Of a DNA stretch of 59,776 nucleotides, positions 46,335 to 53,013 are shown in pieces (within the stretch, counting starts at the first letter, position 1; the number at the start of each line of letters is the position of its first letter). Location: assembly GCA_964458575.1 (NCBI GenBank), contig CAYWMD010000040.1:1-59776 (forward strand), given 5' to 3'. The translations under genes were made by a program, and so were the position numbers. The DNA comes from CAYWMD01 sp964458575. Its GTDB lineage: Bacteria; Verrucomicrobiota; Verrucomicrobiia; Limisphaerales; JADLHS01. The notes below the pieces were generated by a model. It ran no database searches. It was not told the origin of the DNA and was given only the letters and a program-made list of their open reading frames with translations.

Positions 46335-47944
46335 GATTTTTTCTCCGAATGCGGTTTAAGCAGCGAGCCGATGACCATGCCCAGCGTTGCGGCCACGAAC
46401 GCGGCGATGCCGGCAGTGTCCTTGCCGATGGATGCAGCGAATTTCATGGTCGCCGGGATTTTTTCCATGCTCAGGTGCGCGATGGGCACGGCCGCGCCAA
46501 GGATGATGGCGCCGAGTGCGCCCCAATTGTTCGCGCGTTTCCAATAGCAACAGGCAACGAGCAGCACGGACATGCTCGACAAGTAAATCGAACCGGTGAG
46601 CAACAGGTACGACCAGACGTTGCCTTCGATCTTGTAAAGCAGGCCGAACACGAGCAGATACACCCCAATGAGCGCGACGATGCAGCGATTCCAGAGAATC
46701 GCGCGCTTGTCTGACTGTCGCTGGCGGCGAAAGGGCGCAAGGATGTCGTTGTAGATGACACTGCCCCAACTGAGCATGTAGCTTGAATCGGTGGACATGT
46801 CGGCGGCGAGCATCGCGGCGATGAGCAGGCCCATCAGGCCGATGGGAACGAACACGCTGAGGAATTTCGGCATCGCGTGGAGCGAGGCGTCGTTGAGCTT
46901 GTTGTCGGCCCCCGGCGGGAGCGCCTTGATCTCCGCCTCAGAAAGTTGCGCCAGCGGCTGGCCGGGTTTGGACGCGGAGATTTTTTCCTGGATGGCGGGC
47001 GGGACTTGCGCAAGTTCGTCGGCGGTGAGCTGTTTCAACGGTTGCCAGCCCAACATGGCCAGCGCCGCGATGCCCCACAGGCCGGGAATGATCCAGCGGC
47101 AAACGAAGAAGAAGCTCGTGCGGGTGTAAACCTTGCGACCGGTGCGGGTGTCTTTCGCGGAGAGCAACCGGGCGATGGTCGTCTGCCAGGTGAGCGTGGC
47201 GGCGGTGTTGCCAAGGATTTGCATGATGACGAACGCCCAGCCGAGATTCGGGTTCGTGATGGGATTGAACCCGCCCGCGCCGTGGTGGTGTTCGACCGTG
47301 GCGACCAGTTTTTCCCAGCCGACCTGATGCAGGATCATCAACGTCACGATGAGCAGGCCGAGGCTCATCACGACAAATTGCAGGAAGTCGGTGACCAACA
47401 CCGAGAGCATCCCGCCGAGAATGGTGTAAACCGCCACCATCACGAGCAGCGCGGTCATCATCAGGGCGAGGTACTTGATGTCGAAACCGCACACCAGGCA
47501 GAGGAAGTCGCCGCCGATTTTGAGGAAGACGCCCATGTTGAGCAAACCGCCGAACACGATGACCACGCCGGCAAGCCAGCGGACAAATTTGCCGAAACGC
47601 TTTTCAAAAAGTTCCGGCAAGGTCATCGCGCCCGAGTCGCGCAACGGCTTCACACAGAAACCCGTGACGCCGATAAGAAACATCGCGATGGCCTGACAGA
47701 GGCCGGGCCACGCGCCGGCAAATCCGTTGTTGTAACCGGCCTGCGCGGTGTACATGCAGGTGATGATGCCGAATTCCGTGGCCGCGAGCGACGCGATGCC
47801 GAGATAGACGTTCATCTCGCGGCCCGCGACGAGGAAGTCCTCCACGCGCGACACGTATTTGCGGACCATCAAGCCGGCGATCATGGTCGCGAGCAGGTAA
47901 ACGCCGACGATGCTGCCGTCCAAGAGCCAGTTGAAGTGAGTCAT
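46331..47944 (-). CDS. Sodium/solute symporter (SSS family)
   Basis: A 537-residue inner-membrane SSS carrier with about 13 hydrophobic segments, distinct from the one at 919-2613. Family features include VEDFLVAGREMNVYLGIASL in TM1-TM2, AATEFGIITCMYTAQAGYNN, and a late AAMLAADMSTDSSYMLSWGS that carries conserved small residues of the sodium site. A polar insertion with KISASKPGQPLAQLSEAEIK lies in a loop near residue 320. The cargo is unknown; the downstream SMP-30-like lactonase gene is upstream on the map but not in the same coupled unit. Its stop overlaps the start of the 54-residue peptide. Confidence 0.9.
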   Translation of the reverse strand: MTHFNWLLDGSIVGVYLLATMIAGLMVRKYVSRVEDFLVAGREMNVYLGIASLAATEFGIITCMYTAQAGYNNGFAGAWPGLCQAIAMFLIGVTGFCVKPLRDSGAMTLPELFEKRFGKFVRWLAGVVIVFGGLLNMGVFLKIGGDFLCLVCGFDIKYLALMMTALLVMVAVYTILGGMLSVLVTDFLQFVVMSLGLLIVTLMILHQVGWEKLVATVEHHHGAGGFNPITNPNLGWAFVIMQILGNTAATLTWQTTIARLLSAKDTRTGRKVYTRTSFFFVCRWIIPGLWGIAALAMLGWQPLKQLTADELAQVPPAIQEKISASKPGQPLAQLSEAEIKALPPGADNKLNDASLHAMPKFLSVFVPIGLMGLLIAAMLAADMSTDSSYMLSWGSVIYNDILAPFRRQRQSDKRAILWNRCIVALIGVYLLVFGLLYKIEGNVWSYLLLTGSIYLSSMSVLLVACCYWKRANNWGALGAIILGAAVPIAHLSMEKIPATMKFAASIGKDTAGIAAFVAATLGMVIGSLLKPHSEKKS

Positions 47945-48050
47945 GGTTGTAAAAAGAGCAGGTGAGCAGGTGAGCAGGTGGGCAGGTGGGATTTCCTGCT
48001 GTGCCCGCGCTTCTCACTTTCCCATTTTCCCACTTTCCCACTTTTCATTT
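47945..48050. repeat. Direct-repeat block (GAGCAGGT and CTTTCCCA units)
   Basis: Tandem GAGCAGGT-type octamers (AGCAGGTGAGCAGGTGAGCA and onward) are followed by a second block of 8-9 base units (ACTTTCCCATTTTCCCACTT and onward). It lies directly upstream of the symporter start at 47944. Confidence 0.65.
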
Positions 48051-48080
48051 CGCGTTTGAGCGCCTGGTGTCGGCTGTTTC

Positions 48081-49127
48081 TCATTTCGCTCCTTTCACCA
48101 GGACCGGAATGGAGTAAAGCGACGTGCGCGCGGTGATGAACAGCGTTTTGCCGTCCTTGCCGCCGAAGCACAGATTCGCCGGTGTTTCGGGCACGAGGAT
48201 TTTGCCGATCAACTTCCCGTCCGGTGCGAAAATATGAATGCCGTCGCCGGCGCTCGACCAGACGCGGCCTTTCGCGTCGCAACGAATCCCGTCGGGCACG
48301 CCCTTGTCAATCTGACAGAACACCGCGCCGCCGGTGACCGTGCCGTCCTTTTGCACGTCAAACACACGAATGTGCCGCGGTTGGCCGGAGTCTGCCACGT
48401 ATAGCTTCTGCTCGTCCGGCGAAAGGCAGATGCCATTGGGTTTGTCGAAATCTTTCACCAGCACGGTCAATGCTTTCGTTTTTGGGTCGAAGCGGAAAAC
48501 GAAGCAACCCTCGTAATCGTGCGGGTTCTTGCCCAAACCATAGTCCGGGTCCGTGAACCAAATTGAGCCGTCCGATTTCACCGCCGCGTCGTTCGGCGAG
48601 TTGAACTTCTTGTCGCCGAAGCGGTCCACGAGCGTCACCGACGTTCCATCCGCATCGAGCCGGCTGACCCGTCTGCCGCTGTGTTCGCAACTGATCAGAC
48701 GGTGCTGTCGGTCCACGGTATTGCCGTTGGCATTGAAGCTGGGTTTGCGAAATGTTGAAAGCCCGTCCTTGGCCGTCCACTGCTTGAGTTCATCCGCGGG
48801 GATATCGCTGAACACCAGATAGCCGCCATCGCGCGGCACCCACACCGGGCCTTCGCAGAATTTCATGCCGGTGGCGAGCTTTTCAACTTTCGCGTCGGGG
48901 GCGACAATCTTCCTGAATTCAGCTTCGTCCCGCACATCGAAGTCGGCGGCGACGGTGGGCAATTGGAAGGAGCACAAAACACAAAGCACAAAGCTCAAGC
49001 AAAGCAACCAGGTCCAATGCTCAACCACGCGGCAATGAGCGCCTGCCCGACCGATTGGAGTTTGGAAAGCTGAAGCTTCCCTTGATCTTTGAACTTTGAG
49101 CTTCGAGTTTCTCAAGGTCTTTTGCAT
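48081..49127 (-). CDS. SMP-30/gluconolactonase-like secreted propeller protein
   Basis: The conserved domain (about residues 70-345) is an SMP-30/gluconolactonase six-bladed propeller: FCEGPVWVPRDGGYLVFSDI, FNANGNTVDRQHRLISCEHS, FNSPNDAAVKSDGSIWFTDP and FDKPNGICLSPDEQKLYVAD. The Glu, Asn and Asp in these are the usual metal-site residues. Such enzymes open sugar lactones outside or inside the cell. The N-terminal 62 residues are odd: the hydrophobic core LLCLSFVLCVLCSF is encoded by a direct-repeat tract, and the residues before it come from another AAGCTT/TTTGA-type tract. The GTG at 49028 is a possible start that would give a cleaner signal peptide. Confidence 0.82.
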   Translation of the reverse strand: MQKTLRNSKLKVQRSREASAFQTPIGRAGAHCRVVEHWTWLLCLSFVLCVLCSFQLPTVAADFDVRDEAEFRKIVAPDAKVEKLATGMKFCEGPVWVPRDGGYLVFSDIPADELKQWTAKDGLSTFRKPSFNANGNTVDRQHRLISCEHSGRRVSRLDADGTSVTLVDRFGDKKFNSPNDAAVKSDGSIWFTDPDYGLGKNPHDYEGCFVFRFDPKTKALTVLVKDFDKPNGICLSPDEQKLYVADSGQPRHIRVFDVQKDGTVTGGAVFCQIDKGVPDGIRCDAKGRVWSSAGDGIHIFAPDGKLIGKILVPETPANLCFGGKDGKTLFITARTSLYSIPVLVKGAK

Positions 49128-49196
49128 GAACGGAGCAGGTGTTTAGCAGGAAGCACCCAGCCCGTCACTGAGATTTTTTTGGAGAATTGTTTGGAC

Positions 49197-49301
49197 GGAG
49201 CGCGGCACTCCGGGCCGCAGCGGAATGGACGTACGGAACCTCGGGATGTTTCAAACCCTCATCCAAGTTCGCACGAACTGCGGTCGGGACGACCGCGCTC
49301 C
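49197..49301. repeat. Inverted repeat, family C, copy 2
   Basis: Arms GGAGCGCGGCACTCCGGGCC and GGTCGGGACGACCGCGCTCC, related to the inner element at 46049-46127. The spacer is about 57 bases. Its edge is two bases from the stop codon of the anti-sigma-like gene at 49304. Confidence 0.8.
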
Positions 49302-49303
49302 GG

Positions 49304-50743
49304 CTACGGCGACACGGGCACAGCGTTGATTTCGATTTCCTTCGCGCCGCCCAGTTGTGCGCGGCCGGAGATGCGGGAGTTGTTGAGCAGCATCGGAAGT
49401 TGCTGGGCTGGCAGGTTGTTCAGCCTCACATTCCCGCCGCTGGCCGGAATCTTGGTCTGCGCTGCGGCCAAGCCGTTCGTCAACGCCACAAAGTTCCAGG
49501 TGAAGACGACCGGCTGATTGAGCGTGCGATTGGTGCCCGCGACGCGATACCCAAAGTCTTGCGCGCCCGGCAAGTCCCGCGGGGTCGCGCTTGAGGATGG
49601 AAGCGCCGCAGGCTTGGCGCCGCTCCCCGCGGCTATGCTGCCGCTGGTTTTTTTCCTCAATTCGTCGTTCGCGACAGCCATTGCCACCGGCGTGTTCAGG
49701 TCGCCGACGTAGGTCGAGCCGTCACCGTCAATGACGCGCAATTGATTGCCGCTTTGCTCAACTTGAAAGTTGGCGAGCACGGAAGCGGCGGGCGCGGACC
49801 TCGCCGCCTTTTCATTGCCCGATGCGGGGAGGCGATTGGCGAAGGCTTGCGAGTACACTTGAACGCTGTCTCGATCGCTGCTGCCACCGGATGCTTGCCG
49901 GTAGTATCTCCCGGACGCGTCGGGTGCGACGGCCGCTGGTTGATTGGCTTCGAGGCCGTGAACGCCGGAAAGATCGTCCTTGGGAGCGTTGTCGAGACGG
50001 TAGTCCCAGCCAGGCTTGGGCGACGCAGCCAACGCCAGGCCCAATGTTTTTGTCCGCTCGTCACCAACAGCGGCGGTCGGTTCGGCCAACGATCTCCCGA
50101 CGGCGGGAGTTTGACTGCGCGCTTCGGGAGGCGTGGCCGCCCGCGCAAGTTCGTTGGCCGCGACGCGTCCGCTTTCCCGTTTCAATTGCGATTCCGCTGA
50201 TGTGGTGGACGCGAAACCGCTGATATTGGCCTCGTCACGCTCCTTGCGGCGAACGGCCGCATCTGCCATCGAAAGGGTGAATTTGTCCCCGGCAGCTTTC
50301 GACTGGATGCCGCCTTGCGCGGGCGGGCTTGACGGGCTGGCTGCGGGCGCGGGTGACATGGCTCGGTCCGTCTCCAGCGCCTGGAATGATTCGGCGACCC
50401 CGGCGGGTGCTGTGACAGAAGCTGCGGGCGCAGGCGCACGCTTTGCCATTTGGAGTTGGTCTCCAGACTTTTCGCGCATCCCGACCAACGCCCAAAGGCC
50501 CACACCCAACACCACCACGACCGGCACAGCCCAAATCAGATGCGCTCGCCAGCCAATCAAAATCTGCACCCAGGCTGGCTGTCGTTCGTCGCCTGCCGCC
50601 GAGCGTTTGGCAAATTGCCGCGCCACCTCGCCCTGCAACAGCCGCCGTGTGGCCGGATGCATGGCCAACGGCTCGCCGTCATCGTCGCGACGCTTCTTCG
50701 CGTAGCGGCGGAGCAGTTTTTCAATTGGGCGCTCGTCGTTCAT
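49304..50743 (-). CDS. Single-span membrane protein, likely anti-sigma factor
   Basis: A 479-residue protein. Residues 1-65 are a charged cytoplasmic part (IEKLLRRYAKKRRDDDGEPL). A single membrane span (WAVPVVVVLGVGLWALVG) lies near 70-90, and an Ala/Pro/Ser-rich region of several hundred residues on the outside follows. The C-terminal part (about 330-479, with QVEQSGNQLRVIDGDGSTYV and VVFTWNFVALTNGLAAAQTK) may be a folded domain. The ZAS zinc motif of classical anti-sigma factors is not visible. The anti-sigma role rests on the start lying seven bases after an ECF sigma gene stop and on the topology. ATG 50743 was used rather than a TTG one codon upstream. Confidence 0.6.
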   Translation of the reverse strand: MNDERPIEKLLRRYAKKRRDDDGEPLAMHPATRRLLQGEVARQFAKRSAAGDERQPAWVQILIGWRAHLIWAVPVVVVLGVGLWALVGMREKSGDQLQMAKRAPAPAASVTAPAGVAESFQALETDRAMSPAPAASPSSPPAQGGIQSKAAGDKFTLSMADAAVRRKERDEANISGFASTTSAESQLKRESGRVAANELARAATPPEARSQTPAVGRSLAEPTAAVGDERTKTLGLALAASPKPGWDYRLDNAPKDDLSGVHGLEANQPAAVAPDASGRYYRQASGGSSDRDSVQVYSQAFANRLPASGNEKAARSAPAASVLANFQVEQSGNQLRVIDGDGSTYVGDLNTPVAMAVANDELRKKTSGSIAAGSGAKPAALPSSSATPRDLPGAQDFGYRVAGTNRTLNQPVVFTWNFVALTNGLAAAQTKIPASGGNVRLNNLPAQQLPMLLNNSRISGRAQLGGAKEIEINAVPVSP

Positions 50744-50750
50744 CAATCAG

Positions 50751-51371
50751 CTACAAGTTAGACGGGAAAGCTCCAGATTTCTCCCGCGAAATCATTTTCC
50801 GCGTAATGGCCTCCAGCCGGTCCAGGCATTTGCTCAGGCGAGAGCTGACGGTTTTGGGGTTGAGCTGCAACTCAGCGCTCAACTCCTCGTAGCTCAAATC
50901 GCCAAAGTAACGCAGTTCGATGATCTCGCGGCAAGGTTCGCCAATCTGGTCGAGCGCCTCGCGGATCAATTCGACCTTTTCCACGTTCATCAATTCGACG
51001 TCGGGAGTTGGCGCGGTATTGGGCGGGTCTATCGTCAAACCGGTTTCCGGGTCTTCGGCCTGGAGCGAAAGCGGCGTCTGGCCGCCGCCGCGCTTGGCGG
51101 CGTGTTGGCGTTCGCGGTAATCGCGCGCCTTGTTCGCGGCGATGCGGAACAGCCAGGTTTGAAACTGGCTGCCGCCTTGAAAGGAATTGAGATTGCGGAT
51201 AACGGAAAGAAAAACTTCCTGACAAACCTCCTCCACATCCTCGCGCGTAAAGTCGGACGCCAGTTGGAAGACAAAGCGCCCCGCCGCCGCGTAGTGCCGA
51301 TCGAACAATTCGTCCCACGCTTCGGCGTCGCCCCGCCGGCAGCGCGCCAGCAATTGAGCCTCGCCATCCAT
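50751..51371 (-). CDS. ECF-type RNA polymerase sigma factor
   Basis: A 206-residue sigma-70 family factor with regions 2 and 4 only. Region 2 (about 10-95) contains EAWDELFDRHYAAAGRFVFQ, CQEVFLSVIRNLNSF and FQTWLFRIAANKARDYRER. Region 4 (about 140-200) contains GEPCREIIELRYFGDLSYEE and QLNPKTVSSRLSKCLDRLE, the -35-recognising helix-turn-helix. It should direct RNA polymerase to a small set of promoters when released by its partner. The gene is followed after seven bases by a single-span membrane protein. The two VWA genes lie upstream on the same strand behind an R1 repeat and may or may not belong to its regulon. Confidence 0.95.
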   Translation of the reverse strand: MDGEAQLLARCRRGDAEAWDELFDRHYAAAGRFVFQLASDFTREDVEEVCQEVFLSVIRNLNSFQGGSQFQTWLFRIAANKARDYRERQHAAKRGGGQTPLSLQAEDPETGLTIDPPNTAPTPDVELMNVEKVELIREALDQIGEPCREIIELRYFGDLSYEELSAELQLNPKTVSSRLSKCLDRLEAITRKMISREKSGAFPSNL

Positions 51372-51475
51372 CGTGGGTTTGACTCTAGCGCGCGGCCCGG
51401 CGTTTGAACAGATTTAGTGAGGTTCGCGTTGGTTGGACTGCATTCTAATTCGCACGCGTCGGCTGGTCGCGGACT

Positions 51476-51630
51476 TCTCCCTCACCCCCGCCCTCTCCCG
51501 CTGGGAGCGGGGGAATCGTTCTCCGTCTCACGGCAATTCACGCGACGAGTTTTGCCGAATGATCGTAGGATAACTCTGACAGCCGACGGCGGTTCCCTCT
51601 CCCAGCGGGAGAGGGTCAGGGTGAGGGAGA
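51476..51630. repeat. R1 dispersed inverted-repeat element, copy 5 (opposite orientation)
   Basis: Arms CTCTCCCGCTGGGAGCGGG and CTCTCCCAGCGGGAGAGGG. The conserved inner motif reads on the minus strand as CGGCAAAACTCGTCGCG, so orientation is reversed relative to copies 1-4. It occupies most of the 313-base gap between the sigma gene and the VWA gene; no gene is seen there. Confidence 0.9.
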
Positions 51631-51684
51631 ATGCGTCGAACACGTTTGATGTCGCCATGCACAAATTCGGCCGTGTGTCCTCAA

Positions 51685-52995
51685 TCACTCAAACTGAAAA
51701 TTCCGCTTCTGACCCTGTTCGCGGATGACGGAGATGACGACCGCATCGAGCGTGTTCGTGCCAGCGGCTTCCTTCATTTTCTGCGCCACGTATTTTTCGC
51801 GGTCGGTGTTGAGCTGTTTGATTTTCCCCTGCAATTGCTCGCGTTCCCTGGCGTTCTTTTCGATGTAATCTTTGCGTTCTTCGACGGTCATCTTCTGCAT
51901 CTCAGCGGGGAGGTCTTCCTGCTTCACTTTTGTGATCGTAAGACTATCAGCCTTGGCGGCGTCCACCAGGTCCCAGCTTTCGTTTCGATAGAACGCCGAG
52001 GACTTGGCGATGGACCGCTGCACCACGGCGCCCGACGCCGGAGCCAACGCCGCCGCGTTGGCATCCTGTTCCGCCTGACGTCGCGAGCTTTCGCCGCCGG
52101 CGCGGCCGTACGCCAGATACGTTTTGTTCAACTCCACACCGAGCTTGGCGATCTCCTTGTCCTGCGGCGCTTCGATGCTCACCACGGCGCGGTTGTGATC
52201 AATCACCAGATATTTTCCGTCAGCGAGGTCGGCGCCGTCCTTCCACTTGGTGTTCACACCCTCGGCTTCGCCACCGCAATGAATCGTATTCACGATGATT
52301 CCCTTGGTGATCGCGGCCTTGCAGGACTCGGCGTAATTCACCGGCCCTTGCGTGAATGGTTCGTTGCCGGCGATGAAGATGACCTTGTAAACGTCCGAGC
52401 GCGAACTCCAATCGAGGTCGTCCACCGCGTGTTTGATGACCCAGCCGCAATATTCGTCGCCGCCGTTGGTCCGCAGCGCGAATAACTCCTCCGAAATCTT
52501 GTCGAGGTCGGTCGTCATTGGTTGGATTTGCCGAATCCAACCCGACCCGCGTGACAGGCTGCTCTTGCCATATTCGTAGAGTGCCACCTGCACTTCCGGC
52601 ACGACGCCGTTTTGCTTGGCCTTGATGAATTCATTGCAGATTTTCCAAAGCTGGCTTTTGGTCTGTTCGATCAGGCCCTGCATGCTGCCGCTGGTGTCCA
52701 GCAGAATGGCGATTTGGACGAGGGGCTTTTTGGTTTCGTTCGCTGAAGTGTCTTTGGCAAAGAGGATCGAAGGAAGGACAAGCGCTGACGCAAGTAGGGC
52801 GGTTGAAAGCCATCCCCTCACCCCGGCCCTCTCCCGTCCGACGGGAGAGGGAGATTCGTTTTCCGGTCGCTTGGAATGTTGAGCGACGGAGTTTGCCGTC
52901 CAGTCGTTGAAAAATGCGGGACAGCCGATGGCTGTCCCCTCTCCGATCGGATGGGAGAGGGTCAGGGTGAGGGTGGATTTGTTTTCGTTTCTCAT
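51685..52995 (-). CDS. Secreted von Willebrand A domain protein with R1 repeat in its N-terminus
   Basis: A 436-residue frame. The VWA domain starts QIAILLDTSGSMQGLIEQTK (MIDAS DxSGS, near residue 95) and continues with LRTNGGDEYCGWVIKHAVDD and IIVNTIHCGGEAEG. The C-terminal half is helical, with ERKDYIEKNAREREQLQGKI. It should bind a divalent metal and protein partners outside the membrane. The ATG at 52995 has a good ribosome-binding site (AAAGGA, 5 bases before), 18 bases after the VIT-VWA stop, so it is the native start. Codons about 7-59 are R1 copy 6. The signal core WLSTALLASALVLPSILF follows. A repeat-borne GTG at 52821 could also start translation. Confidence 0.82.
   Translation of the reverse strand: MRNENKSTLTLTLSHPIGEGTAIGCPAFFNDWTANSVAQHSKRPENESPSPVGRERAGVRGWLSTALLASALVLPSILFAKDTSANETKKPLVQIAILLDTSGSMQGLIEQTKSQLWKICNEFIKAKQNGVVPEVQVALYEYGKSSLSRGSGWIRQIQPMTTDLDKISEELFALRTNGGDEYCGWVIKHAVDDLDWSSRSDVYKVIFIAGNEPFTQGPVNYAESCKAAITKGIIVNTIHCGGEAEGVNTKWKDGADLADGKYLVIDHNRAVVSIEAPQDKEIAKLGVELNKTYLAYGRAGGESSRRQAEQDANAAALAPASGAVVQRSIAKSSAFYRNESWDLVDAAKADSLTITKVKQEDLPAEMQKMTVEERKDYIEKNAREREQLQGKIKQLNTDREKYVAQKMKEAAGTNTLDAVVISVIREQGQKRNFQFE
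52814..52973. repeat. R1 dispersed inverted-repeat element, copy 6 (inside a VWA gene, opposite orientation)
   Basis: Arms CTCTCCCGTCCGACGGGAGAG and CTCTCCGATCGGATGGGAGAG in modified form, and inner CGGCAAACTCCGTCGC on the minus strand. The small palindrome at each arm tip has changed in both halves while staying self-complementary, which suggests that folding matters. The host frame stays open through all 53 codons. Confidence 0.9.
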
Positions 52996-53013
52996 AATTT
53001 TCCTTTCAGTGTG

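Noticed and set aside
47945..48050. Tandem GAGCAGGT units as a possible CRISPR or iteron array
   Set aside because: Units are 8 bases without spacers, no cas or rep gene is near, and similar tracts occur beside many genes here. It is a low-complexity repeat.
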